Origin: Apostichopus japonicus | Lineage: Eukaryota; Echinodermata; Holothuroidea; Aspidochirotida; Stichopodidae | Length of the DNA stretch: 30,000 nucleotides | Direction of reading: 5' to 3' | Assembly: GCF_037975245.1 (NCBI RefSeq) | Contig: NC_092574.1 | Span: forward strand, 7,281,213 to 7,311,212 | In this document: positions 1 to 29,788 of the stretch, piece by piece | How positions within the stretch are numbered: position 1 is the stretch's first letter | Layout: the number at the start of each line of letters is the position of its first letter | Made by a program: the position numbers and the translations under genes | The notes under the pieces: model-generated | Told to the model about the DNA's origin: nothing | Database searches by the model: none | Seen by the model: the letters and a program-made list of their open reading frames with translations, nothing else

Positions 1-166
1 GGCAAAAAAGGAAAAAAAAACAGTTTTGTTCACGAGTGATAGCCACCATTACATTTGACAGAGTTTGATGTTACTATATATATGTTTATAGCACATTTTT
101 ATGTATCATAGGGTCATTTGACTGATAAAATGGCGAACGACAAAAATCGATGAGAATTATACTTAC
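1..166. other. Start of iGluR intron 5
   Basis: Downstream (minus strand) of the exon 5 donor. AT-rich, with no coding segment recognised. Confidence 0.5.
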
Positions 167-8832
<8,666 letters not shown>

Positions 8833-9004
8833 TTTGGTGAACAAAATTCAAAAAAAGGTTAAGGTCTCGCAACTTCTTCTTTCTCTCGCACACTTGAAAT
8901 CCCAAAATGTGACTGATGCTCGCTCACTCGATAAGAAATTTGCTAGACATATCATAAATAATTTATCAATCAATTTCGTAGAAATTCTTCTGAGATTTAC
9001 TCCA

Positions 9005-12000
9005 AATGTATATATCTCTCCCTCTCTATATATAAATACATATATAAAATAGAGCGAGAAAAAAGTAGCTGCATCTGATTTCCTAGCTTTTTTTGGAGAA
9101 TTTGATGATTTTTCACAAAGTTAGTCTCCTCTTCCTTGTATTGCTGGAATATTAGAATGAAATTTAATAACAAAAATCCACACACTTCCAAAATGACTCG
9201 TTCCTATATGAGTTTTGGAATTGCTTCATTGAATTCTGTCTAGCGCCACTCATTTCTAGTTTTAATTAGTTCAGTCCATTTTGATTATTAGCAAAAACAA
9301 AAAAACAGAAATAATCCTTGGAAAATGATTTATTTATTTCAAACTCTCCTTCACAAAATGCTGATGCTCCACAAAGAGCTGAAAGAAGAATTGTAAATAC
9401 TGAAAATAAATTTGATCAGCTGTTTTTTTTTTGGTTTATGTCAATTCCGCATGTTTTTGAGAGAGTAAATACAGCTTAAATGCTAAATCAAAAGAAATTC
9501 GAAACGCAAATATTATTGTTTATCTATGAGCAGAAGATGAAGAAGAAGAAAAAAAACTTCACTTCACTTCCATAAGCAAGATTCACATAATTTTTTACTC
9601 TTATATTGTGTTACGTGTGACGCCTCGGCTGAAATATTCACTCCACGCATGACTTGTATTCGAGTTTCTGAAGCATTACTTTAGGCCTCCCGAGGGTTAA
9701 AATTCATCGTATCATCAGCTTCTGTATCCGCAAGGAAATACAGAATTCAAGCTTATACATACTAATTTCGATATATAGCCTTCTACGGAACCTCCCTTCA
9801 CTCGCGAACGTATATGCATATATATATATATATGGTTCGCTGACCAAAAATTGATGTCACGCGTTCGTAGCGTGTCATTTTGATGGATGGGAGAAACTCT
9901 TAGGGAACTCGACGAGGTGTGAAGTAAAGTGTATAGGGTAATCTCGGATACTATTAAGTTTTGCCTTTATGCATTTACATGATACTTTTTTACCTCACTC
10001 TCTCTCGTGATTCTTCGGTAAAAATAAGGTGTTAAACTCACGATTCTTATAGTAGCAGTTTTGCAAGGCTTGTGAAGAAATGATGATCAGGTCGCCTATA
10101 TAGTGGACAACATTATAACGGTTACATGAGGGAGTTTGTGGCGGCTACAAGGTTATATCGGAAACCCGTACAATGTCCAGAGTTCTTTTCAAGAGTGTTC
10201 AGGTGCGGATGAAGGGGGGTGTGGGTGTACAGCACCCCACCCCCTTCCACCCTCCCTTCAAACCCCACACAAAAGTTCAATAGGATTCATTAGCACATCC
10301 TTACGTGTAGACCAAATTTAAGTCAAACTATGCCTCGGATTGCGCCATTTGACGTCAACATTTCATTGGGGTGGGGGTGGTTGGGGGGAGACGCCATACA
10401 TTACTTAAGGTACGCCGCTGGAACGACTCCAGGACCACAACACATCGTTTAAAAAGTGAAACTCCTGGATATGCTTCTATCATTTACCCATCAGTTGAAA
10501 CGAAGTTGTAGGAGGGGCGAGCAAGGAGGTGGGGGTGGGTGAGGTGGGGCGGCTGGGTGGGGGAGATTTCAAAAGACGGTTTAATTTTCTAAGACACAAC
10601 GGTGACAGTTATACTAACCACAAACAACTTCCATATTATCCAGCTGAAGTAGTAAGTACGCTTGCTGATCTGTTGTAGACATATTGTGCGCGCAACATAG
10701 AATCATTTGAAACCATTACCATATGGTTATCTGTATGTAGAGAGCAGTCATACCATGATCAATTTCAGGTATATGATTCATTATCTTCGTCGTGCGTGAG
10801 TTAACGATTCCAATTTTTATGGAGGAAATCCAATTAAATGTCTAAGGGTAACTGGCGGACTGTACCTATAACGGAAATTATCTCGCTAGAAGCTGTCTTT
10901 CATCACATAAGCATGATGGGAATCTTAAATCACAAGTATTCGACACAAATGCAGATCGAGTTGAGGGCATAGATCCAAGTTTATTTTGCAATGAGGGAGA
11001 TAGATAGGTGGGGGGGGGGGTTGACTCTGGGGTCGTTAAAGCCGATATCGTATATGGGGTGTCTGCTCATATTTGGTAGTGTCTATATAATATATTCACG
11101 GATCTTTGATTGTTACGAAATTACCTCATAAATTATGCTTTTGTAAAATATTGTTGTTGATGTATTCGGATATTTAAAAAAAAGTCCATGACGCAATTGC
11201 AATCATTATTAAAATATCGTATAAGTTGTAAGTTGAGATAGAAACAGTAGACCTTAACAAGCAAACATAATGTGATAATGTGAAAAACATTGAAAATACA
11301 TGAAATCTGAAGACGATAACCAGAAAATATGTTGACATTTTATACATGTTATAACCATGGAAACGTTTCTCTGTGTAGCCGTGTGATGTGCCAGGTTTCT
11401 TGAATGATGTGTTCACTGTCAGTTACTGAATAGCGCCCCTGACAATTAGTCCTATGAACTTTTGAAATGTCTTTGCAAACCATCACTTGTTTTATCGTTT
11501 TGAAATAAAATAGTGGCGTGCACATGTGTGTGGGGGAGACATGGTCCCAACCTCCATCGGTAGTTGGGAGGAAAACGTTGAGTTGGGGAATTTTTAACAG
11601 TTGGGAAAGAATAAGGCCACTCCGTCGAGCCCATGACGCCCTTCCATAAAAGTTCATGCTGTCACCTAAATGACTCGGGGGGGGGGGGTGGTGTAGAATT
11701 GACCTCATTCCCCCTCGTCTCAACATTTGAAATCCTCTGCCCCACTAACATACAAATAAAAAATAGACTGAAATTATACATATGTTGGCCTTCTAAGTTT
11801 CTATGGCATTCCAATATTTATTTATTTATTCAATTAATATGAAGATTAATAAATGATATATGAGAAAATATGTTTAGTATCTATGTCCCCACTAATTACT
11901 ACAGATTAATAAAAATAACACAAAATTTCTTTCTTAATGGCATATATATTTTGAAAAATGCAACTCATAATTCATACTTGAAACAATGTTCATTAGCATA

Positions 12001-12859
12001 CAATCTGAAGGTTAACGATTTCATCATCTTTAGAATCAGTGAATTTACGGTAAATGTCTGAAGCCGTCATAAACTATACCGTTTAATCTGGCCAGAATAA
12101 AAATCACATTTACAAGTAGCAGTTAAGCTGTGTTTTATTTATTAACTACGTCTCTTCTTTTCTCTAAGAAGTGGTTTGTCTCAGATATTTAGATTACGAT
12201 GCAATATATATTGTTTATAGAATTTATTACAGCTCAGAATGGAAACGTTTTATCTTTTACTGATTCCATCGTATAAGGAAGGTTATGTGGTTGAAGTGAA
12301 AGGAAACGTTTGGGTGGAATGAGGGGGGAAAAAAGCTTCCGGTAAATCGATTAATTGACAGCTTCGATTAATTGATCCACAACGCAATTAATTTACCCGA
12401 AAGATTCCAGTGTTTGCTATAAGATATGGTATGTTGTTATTTACCCCCGAACGATCTTTCTGCACCCATTCACCCCCATTTCCTAAGAAACAGTGATAAT
12501 TGAACCAACACAATATTGAGCCCTCTCTGAGTGACAATAACCTTAGAAAGGTGTCTGTGTGTGTGTGTGTGCACTTGTATTGTATTCTGAATGAGGACTT
12601 GAACGTTCAATTGAAAATTATCACTATACGTCCTCAGAAGAATTCTATTGTTAAGGGGTATATAATTGTTAAGGTTAGGGTACTTGGATTTGAAAAATGG
12701 TACAAAAACACAAATTGCAGTGGGATCCTCAATCTGAGTGTAGAATACATCTGTATTATTGTGTGTGTGTGTGGGTTGCATTAAAATGTCTTTGATAAAA
12801 AATTAGACGAGTTACTTAAAACTGCTTGCAGGAACTTCATAGAGGAAATGAAAACTTTC
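9005..12859. other. Intergenic region between the iGluR and the first Cys-loop receptor gene
   Basis: About 3.8 kb without a supported gene. It holds G-rich stretches at 10205-10260, 10368-10390, 10511-10564, 11010-11022 and 11678-11690, a short (AT)n near 9808-9833 and TG repeats at 12551-12572 and 12761-12774. The 3' UTR of the gene ending at 12860 probably enters it. Plus-strand TTTATT (minus AATAAA) around 12132 is one possible distant poly(A) signal. Confidence 0.55.
10511..10564 (+). other. G-quadruplex-capable G tract
   Basis: Multiple runs of three to five G separated by one to six bases within 54 bp. A second, shorter one lies at 10368-10390. Confidence 0.55.
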
Positions 12860-22348
<9,489 letters not shown>

Positions 22349-22878
22349 CTTTCCCTAACGAAGATCTGATGTCATTTGGTCTAAAAACAATGGCATATTA
22401 ACCCTTAAAAACGACAAACTATATTAGCTACTGAATAATTGAAACGGTTCGTGTCATACCCTATATATTAGCAAAGTACTACTTACTATTAAGTGGGTTC
22501 ATTTCGCAGATACTGAAGTTGGTAGCCAGCACAATTTCCTAAGTGCTTTCAAGTAATACTCTTTTATAAAATAAGTCACCTGAGCCGTAAAGAGTATATA
22601 TCTAACCAAGATATCATGCATCGATGCACGGTTTAAAGATAAACAAAGTTTTGATCTAGGTAATATGCCGTAAATAACATGCACATCAATATATTTTGTT
22701 TCATTTTTCTTCACATTATTACTGTTTCAGCAATGCTTTTTGTACATTAACAGCATAGTTCGTGTCAACAATCTAAACGTTCTATCTTAAAGGCAAACTA
22801 AATAGGAAAACAGAAAAAGAGACGGGGAAGAAAATACACTGAAAAAAAAGTATAGATAGAGAGAAATCGAGGCTGGTA

Positions 22879-22937
22879 GGGTGGAGGGGAGGCTGAGGGA
22901 TGGGAGGGGAGGGGGAAGCGGAGGGGGTGGGGAGGTG
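22879..22937 (+). other. G-quadruplex-capable G tract upstream of receptor A
   Basis: At least eight runs of three to five G in 59 bp, roughly 530-590 bp upstream of the start codon of the receptor gene. The G strand is the template strand of that gene. Confidence 0.5.
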
Positions 22938-23312
22938 GCGAGAGGAGTTATGAGAGAAATAAAGATTCCATCTTTCTTCTTTTGTTCTCGTGAACAAGGT
23001 TCTTGTGAACAAGGTTTACTTCTTGTGAACCTAAGTGTCCTGATTTAGATTGAGTTTAGTACTTTCTTTCATACTTTACCGCTACGAAAGCAGTCACTTT
23101 AAACTTGCCATTCAACCAATAAATAATGGAAGGTTTCTAACTAAAGCTTTCTATAATTCACCGTCAAAACGATCTCTTTTTATTTTTTTAAATTTTATTT
23201 TCGGCTTTTAAAAAATGTATTTGATGTTAATTGCACTTACTGCGTCAAAACACCATTAGCAATTGATACAAGATAAATTACTCACGCACTATACAATTAA
23301 GTTCTCTCTCTA

Positions 23313-23526
<214 letters not shown>

Positions 23527-24573
23527 ATAGCTGTGGTTTCTTGACATGTGACTTTTAATAAAAAGTGCTCCGCTTAAGAATGTGTTTTTTAAAAGGTTTT
23601 CCTTATACTGCAGGCTATGGATGAACTCTTGCTACACTTTGGAGTAATACAATTCACCAATTTGAAACTGTTTATGACAATGTAAACAAAGACTCGTATC
23701 GTAGAAAACAAAACAAGGAGGGAAAGTTCTCTAAGTTCTTGGAGCTTCTTTATTTAATATTTACAAATTTATCTGTGACCGACAAAAAACAAACAGACAA
23801 GTGAATGAACAAGGTTTGCTTCACAAATATACGTTGTCCTCAATATTCATAGTAAACTTATAATATTATAATATCAATATCGATGTGTGAAACAATTCAG
23901 ATTGTTGGTATTGTCTGCAGATGTTGATGTAAATCAAACACTAGGCCTATTGAATCGGTCGTTTTCTAAAAAAAAAGCTGCGTTATGCAAATCTGACAAG
24001 GTCACGTAATGATGTCATTGTTCAAAGTAAAGTAGTCCGATGATATTTTATAAAGAGTTCTCAGACGATGTTGGTGTTTGTACACTGAGGGTATTTACAT
24101 AATACAAAACTTATAGTAGCCTATTACAAACATAATAGCAAAGTTATTTTAGGTTAAGTTAAAGTTATGCTGAAAGCTATACCAAGAGTTCTTTCAGGAA
24201 AACAAAAACATACTAAGTTCCTAGCTTTCATATTGTATAGTTAAGTTAGAGATTTACATAATATTTAGATCGTAAAGGGTGTGGCGGGATGCTGTATTTG
24301 ATCAGGATTCTTTTTCTCACACCATATCAGACGTCAGACGTACAAGGGTATTTTAGAATTTATCTTGAATACCATCCACTTAATTGATAAATAATACTTG
24401 GGTATACAGACCGGTAAAGTACCACTCGCCTCTCTCCTCCCCTTCCCCTCCCCCAATGACCACCCCTAGGCCCCTGCTATAAGGCTATTTAAGTCCCAGT
24501 AGATGACGGGACAAGGGTTTGGCCATGATATATAAAAATTGGGAAGGGGGGGGAAGTTTATAGGTTGGGCAAC

Positions 24574-24579
24574 TTTATT
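24574..24579 (-). terminator. Possible poly(A) signal of receptor B
   Basis: AATAAA on the minus strand, 78 bases after the stop codon. Position is suitable; no transcript evidence. Confidence 0.45.
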
Positions 24580-24656
24580 GCGCATTGCCTGAAATTCAAA
24601 ATATCTGCACCAATAAATCCATACAAGAAAAGGCCATCCGTATTTCACTCGCAAAT

Positions 24657-24956
24657 TTAAGATAGTATGCCCGCTACATCCGGAGAGCTATGAGCGATGA
24701 ATAAAAAGTAAATCCAATAAACCGCTTGGAAGATGACGAAAGTTAAAGGAAAAAGAACGCGCGCTTTGTGTTCGGTGCTGTCGGGTTCAAACCCAGTCTC
24801 TGTTAGCTTTTGTTTACACTTCGTTATCGATGAGCATATACACTGCTGTAGTATATTCTCGTCGGAATCATGAACTGTGACCTCTCCTTCAATGACGTCT
24901 TCACCATCTGCTACGGTTATTCTGACGTCACCGTTAGTTCCGTTAGACTGCCCTCT
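24657..24956 (-). CDS. Cys-loop receptor B last exon (cytoplasmic loop, TM4, stop)
   Basis: 300 bp, acceptor ccacaatag, TAA at 24657-24659. Contains the acidic loop segment, KQKLTETGFEPDSTEHKARV and TM4 LFPLTFVIFQAVYWIYFLF, with an unusually long tail (IAHSSPDVAGILS) for the family. Alternative acceptors 2 and 4 bases further in would break the frame; the chosen one keeps phase 0. Confidence 0.85.
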   Translation of the reverse strand, partial: RGQSNGTNGDVRITVADGEDVIEGEVTVHDSDENILQQCICSSITKCKQKLTETGFEPDSTEHKARVLFPLTFVIFQAVYWIYFLFIAHSSPDVAGILS

Positions 24957-27120
24957 CTATTGTGGAAAGTAAGGAAGAGAAGAGAAAAATAAAGTTGTTA
25001 ACGATATTATTGGAGGTGACCTAAATTTGAGAGATACCTTTTCAATGGCGTTGAAGGTTTATTTCAAAGATAAAATTGTCGTGTTTGGCCTTCCACGAAA
25101 GGGTTGATTGCGGTTATTGGTGCATTCCACCCACGTGGGGTGTGGTGTCTCCCAAGACCTGAAAGTCTGATTTGAATAACGTTAGGCTTTATAGATTTAT
25201 TGGTAAAGTTTACCTTGTAGGGTTAAAATAAGCTGTTGGAGCAGACAGTATTATGCAACAAATTAGACAATACATTCTTCTGCCCCTTTGTTACCAAAAC
25301 GACCAAGGGTTTTTAAGTTTAATGAAAAGAAAATTATCGATTATTGTTTTGTTTTTGTTTTTTACCTGGTGTACTTCTCCCTGGTCGTCTTACTTTTTCA
25401 ATTTATTTCAATTGATTCATTTAGTCAAATTAGACAATATATTATTATTCTTTTTCATTGTTACCAAAACGACAAAGGGTTTTAATTTTAATTAAAAGAA
25501 AATTCTTGATTCTTGTTTTGTTTTTGGTTTATTACCTGGTGTATACGTCTCCCTCGTCTTCTTTTTTTTAAATTTATTTATTTATTCATTTATTCAAATT
25601 AGACAATATGTTATTCTTCTTTATTGTTACCAAAACAACCAAGGTTTTTAATTTTAACGAATAGAAAATTATCGATTCTTGTTTTGTTTTTGTTTTTTAC
25701 CTGGTGTACTTCTCCCTGGTCTTATTACTTTTTAAAAATTTATTTAAATTTATTCATTTATTCAAATTAGACAATATGTTATTCTTCTTTATTGTTACCA
25801 AAACAACCAAGGTTTTTAATTTTAACGAATAGAAAATTATCGATTCTTGTTTTGTTTTTGTTTTTTACCTGGTGTACTTCTCCCTGGTCTTCTTAATTTA
25901 TATATTTATTTAAATTTATTTATTTATTCTAATTAGACAATATATTTTCTTCTCCATTGTTACCAAAACGACCAAAGGTTTTAGTTTTAATTAAAAGAAA
26001 ATTCTTGATTCTTCTTTAGTTTTTGTTTTTTACCTGGTGTACGTCTCCCTCGTCTTCTTAATTTTTATTTTTTAATTAATTATTCTAACTAGACAATACA
26101 TTCTTCTGCTCCATTGTTACCAAAACGACCAAGGATTTTAAGTATAATTAAAATGAAATGATTCTTGTTTTGTTTTTTACCTGGTGCATTTCTCCCTCGT
26201 CTTCCTTTGTACTTCTTGCCTCTTTCACCAGCTGTCTTGCTTGCTCAAACGAAGGTGAATCGTAAAAGCTGATTAGAGCAAACTCTACTAGGGCAGCAAA
26301 CACATAGATATGACAGACACCTGTGGAGAGGCAATTTTTAATTGATATTCGATATGTTCATTTCAATTTAGAATTTAAGTTAAAATAAACAAAATTAAAT
26401 AATATCCAAATTGAGCTTTAATCGCTAAATAAATATAAAATATTAAAATAATGAACATTTTAATTGTGAAAGTGTTAGGATTTTTGGATGATAATGGAAT
26501 TTGCAAGAGAAGTGAAAATATTTTTGCTACAGTTAAATAAAAGAACAAGAATTGAACGACTAAAAATGTCAAGCAGTAATAAAAGATTTAATTTTTTATT
26601 CTATGTTTTAAGCATAAAACTTATATGTCAATATGATGACAAGAAATTCAAATACTGCACAGTTAGTTACGCCATATACAATGAAGATTTAATTGATTAT
26701 TACTCTGCTGTGCAGTCCAAGGCAGATATACAGTACGAAATATTTGTTACCACTTTGTAAATTTTTTCCTTTAACGATGACCGTTTGATGAAAACACTCA
26801 CAACAGGTCTATACCCCCAACGTTCTTAAGCGTGTATGTGTGGATCTTTGGATACATAATTCAAGATTTGGGGCCTCACATTATACTTGATGTGTCGTTG
26901 TTAACACTTATAACAATTTATCTTATAAATCGCTACAATGTCGATAGTTTTAGGTTGAGTGCCGTGTACGTAAAAAGAGGGGTTTTCCTTTTCTAAATAA
27001 TTTAGCTTACTAAACCTCGAGGAGGTGAACGACATGTCGCATGGCATAGCTACGGTGAAGGAAAAGCGTTAACAATACTACTACTACTACTACTATTGAT
27101 AATGATAGTGATAGTGATCG

Positions 27121-27156
<36 letters not shown>

Positions 27157-28023
27157 CGACGACGACGACGACGACGATGACGACGATGATGATAATCATA
27201 ATCATCGTCATCGTCATCGTCGTCGTCGTCATCGTCGTCGTCGTCATCATAATCATATGATGATGATCATGACCATGATCATGATCATCATTATCATGAT
27301 CATTAATAATGAAATATATAGTGATTTTAAGTTTGAGTCATATTTCATATCCGAAAGAAATAAGAAAAATAAACGAGTTTGAAAGATTCATTTTATTCAT
27401 TGTCTCTATGGAGCTGAAAGGTATTCAACCCGTCCTCTCCACCAACTATTAGCTTAAGACAAAAGGTGAGAGTTGCGGTACAGTCCAAAACAAAAAAATT
27501 CAGAGTAATTCCCCTTACTGACAATTTGTGTGCTTGGGAATCGCTACGAAATAGCAAAAAAAAAACAAAAAAACAATATACATCTCAAAATGCTACAGCT
27601 TAATATGCCTTCCCCTGAACCTCCATCCTTAACGGTCCCTGAACACGAGCTAATAAAAATATACCGCCAACCAGAAATGCCATCCTACTCATCTGCTCTA
27701 TATTTTAGTGAGTGAGTGAATTTGTTGGTTTTCACAAACTTGTATTTTCTTAACCGGGAAGTATAACTTACCTAAGAAAATATCAATCGCTTTCATGTAA
27801 GAGAGCTTCGGTAAGCTGGAACCTGCGTTACCCATAATAGTTGTCATCGTGAGGACGGTGGTGACCCCCAGTGCTACCCTTGCCGGTGTTGCTTTCCTTG
27901 GTATCCAAAAAGACACCCATGAGACGACCACAATGATACTGGATGGTATGTAGGTTTGAATGACGTAATAGGAAATTTGACGTCCGAGGTAGAAATTGAT
28001 GATCAGTTGAGAATAGTTACCCA
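24657..28023 (-). CDS. Second Cys-loop ligand-gated anion channel subunit, 3' part (TM1 to stop), three exons
   Basis: Exons 28023-27772, 26320-26181 and 24956-24657 join in frame (692 bp, about 230 residues). Seen in order: pre-TM1 FYLGRQISYYVIQTYIPSS, TM1, SWVSFWIPRKATPARVALGV with the PAR anion motif, TTVLTMTT, LPKLSYMKAIDIFLG-VC, TM3, a cytoplasmic loop of about 90 residues with an acidic patch (TVADGEDVIEGEVTVHDSDE), TM4 and a short tail. The 2' residue of TM2 is Ala. Exon boundaries and phases equal those of the gene at 12860-22348, so the two are paralogues in tandem. Ligand-binding exons were not found up to base 30000; they probably lie further right. Confidence 0.9.
24957..26180. 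other. Intron between the last two exons of receptor B
   Basis: Mostly the exon-end array. The 24957-25250 part is ordinary AT-rich sequence with no feature seen. Confidence 0.65.
25253..26200. repeat. Tandem array of the TM3-exon 3' end plus donor and intron start (about 165-bp units)
   Basis: The anchor ttacctggtg (minus: caccag|gtaa) occurs at 25362, 25532, 25697, 25865, 26030 and at the true exon border 26178, giving spacings of 170, 165, 168, 165 and 148 bp. Each copy carries the exon-end resembling EDxGEVHQ, the GTAA donor, then an intron block with aaaacaaaacaagaatcgat and ccttggtcgttttggtaac. The array lies entirely downstream of the exon in transcription order. Confidence 0.93.
26181..26320 (-). 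CDS. Cys-loop receptor B exon with TM3
   Basis: 140 bp, acceptor gcctctccacag, donor GTAAAA. Translation VCHIYVFAALVEFALISFYD then SPSFEQARQLVKEARSTKED and EGEMHQ, phase 0 at the end. The last ~25 nt with the donor are repeated five more times downstream in the intron. Confidence 0.93.
26321..27771. other. Intron between TM2 and TM3 exons of receptor B
   Basis: AT-rich. It contains the triplet block at 27074-27290. A 90-codon plus-strand frame at 26488-26760 has no recognised domain and is probably chance. Confidence 0.6.
27074..27290. repeat. Self-complementary triplet block (GAT/GAC, then ATC/GTC)
   Basis: Begins with (CTA)n, then GAT and GAC triplets to about 27192, a centre gataatcataatcatc, then CATCGTC-type triplets to about 27256 and ATGATC words to 27290. 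The two halves are near reverse complements, so a long hairpin is possible. Confidence 0.88.
27772..28023 (-). CDS. Cys-loop receptor B exon with pre-TM1, TM1, TM2
   Basis: 252 bp, same size and phase as exon 7 of receptor A. Acceptor tttttggcag, donor GTAAGT. Residues include GNYSQLIINFYLGRQISYYV, SWVSFWIPRKATPARVALGV and TTVLTMTTIMGNAGSSLPKL. It resembles glycine-receptor 'YYLIQMYIPS..' more closely than receptor A does. Confidence 0.95.
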
Positions 28024-28701
28024 CTGCCAAAAAAAATGTAATAAATAAAATCAATGATAAATATGAATAAAATTCGTGCAATTTTTTTTTTAAACGTGAC
28101 AATCGTATAGTATAAGAATATACCCCCCAAAAAATGTTTACGAATACCTTGTTGGTGCCCATTCTGAATTATTTGCATTTATAGATGTCCTCAGTGCGAA
28201 GTGTAAGTCCAAACAATGTCCGCACAGTGCGATACACATGGACGTTATGTAATTATCGTTATTCACAACGTACATCATAGAATAACCAGCTTTATAACTG
28301 TAACAATTTAGTTAATATGAAGCATCGATAAACTGCAATCTCTCAGAGGGACGTAAGACGTTACATCAACATGGAGAGGGGGGTGTAAAGGGGAGCAGGA
28401 TTTGGTAAAAAATTGAGGGTACTCACATGGAAAAAAATTGTACTTTATTTTGCAACTATTTTAAAAACTATTAAGAATTTTCAACCGTCATACCCTACAG
28501 ACGTATTATGTATTTATGTTCTACTTCTGTACACTGGGATTTTTTTATCTTTTTATTAATATTCTGGCTTGTTTTAATAGAGGACTCCTGAAATTATTCT
28601 GGCGGCGTTGGGGTCTGCTGAATCCTCTCTGGAAGTATATACGTGTATCCTCGTAATATGAAATGCAAATTATACAATAAAACAGGATAGTTAATAGTAA
28701 A

Positions 28702-28955
28702 ATAGGCGTAGGAGGCGGGGGTTGGGGGCTGCAGCCTCCCCCCTCCAACCTAATATTTGGTAAAAATTAGTACAATCTGCCGCGAAGTTTTCGAGCACCT
28801 ACTGAAAGAAAAATAACTTGTATTGATGTAGCTAAAATACAGGTCTAAGCTTGCCCGACTAATTCGTCATAACTAATGTAAACTTGTGGTTATATTTTTC
28901 GGGCAAGTCGTTACAGCCACCCCCTCCCCCAATCAAATTGGGCTCCTACGCCTAT
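28702..28955. mobile_element. Inverted-repeat DNA element with GGCGTAGGAG ends (254 bp)
   Basis: A perfect 13-bp inverted repeat, ATAGGCGTAGGAG at 28702-28714 and its complement at 28943-28955. Subterminal G/C-rich blocks are arranged as in the 18441 element, whose ends share GGCGTAGGA. No target duplication is seen, so family membership (hAT) is inferred from end similarity only. Confidence 0.65.
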
Positions 28956-29497
28956 GGGAGTCACATATGATGTGAAACCGAGCGCGAGTACTCCTTAAAA
29001 TTGAAGCCATTCGTCATCAATTATGTTTATAGCATGCGTTGTATTTGCATCCAAAACCTTTCCCTTCATTTTGTACAACAATATCTTGTGGTTTGCATTT
29101 AGTCGAAGGCTCAGATGTGTGCTTGTGAATGTGCCTCGATCATTTACATATAAATGTAGTATATATACGAAATACTCTTCAAATCGATAAAAGAATATTC
29201 AGGCTGACTAAAACTTAGAGATACGAATTGTTTTGTTTTTGCTTGTGTTTTTGCAGCTCCTGATTCGATCATTAGTAAAGCGTCGCTTGCAATTCATATA
29301 CACTTTATGAAAAGTGGTAACTCAGGCTTTTGTTTCCATAATTAATTCATTTTATATCTCTATATATACCCATGATGGATTGTTGCCCAAAGGCGTATAT
29401 CAGAATGGGGCATTAGGAAACAACACACAGAGTACTTAATGATTGATTCATGCTACATCAGTTGGAGAGGCCGGGTAGTACCTTGATTTTATAACAC

Positions 29498-29788
29498 CCG
29501 ATACACACAGATAACAGAGTAACTATACTGTAAATCTTACAGTGTTGTAGTAAAACTGGATCGTGCCATGTGCTATTAGGATTACAGTAAGAACTGAGGA
29601 TACGTGTAATCCCAACAAATTTAGTTTGATCTATTTGTTGGGATTACACATATTCTCAGTTCTTATACTGTAAACCTAATAGCACATGCTACCGATTTAT
29701 CATATTTATCAGCAAGATCCAGTTGTTACTGTGGTGTACAAGACTTTAAAATTTACAGTAGTTACTGTATAATCTCTGTGTGAATCGG
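29498..29788. mobile_element. Palindromic foldback element, copy 2
   Basis: Ends CCGATACACACAGA and (inward) CCGATTCACACAGA are followed by the same arms as copy 1: agtaactatactgtaaatct, attacagtaagaactgagga, gtgtaatcccaacaaat and their complements. The spacer near 29627 is almost identical to that of copy 1 (tagtttgat). Length is 291 bp. Confidence 0.87.

Noticed and set aside
12500-12784. Overlapping open frames on both strands
   Set aside because: They run through TG repeats, have no recognised domain and probably fall in the 3' flank of receptor A.
26488-26760. 90-codon plus-strand open frame
   Set aside because: Lies in an AT-rich intron antisense to receptor B, has no domain and shows no splice or start context.
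27050-27256. Ile/Val/Ser/Thr-rich frame through the triplet block
   Set aside because: Pure translation of GAT/GAC/ATC triplets.
28140-28260. Degenerate Cys-loop exon of receptor B upstream of the TM1 exon
   Set aside because: The minus-strand reading CGHCLDLHFALR vaguely recalls a Cys-loop, but it lacks the 13-residue spacing, the YP.D core and proper splice sites.
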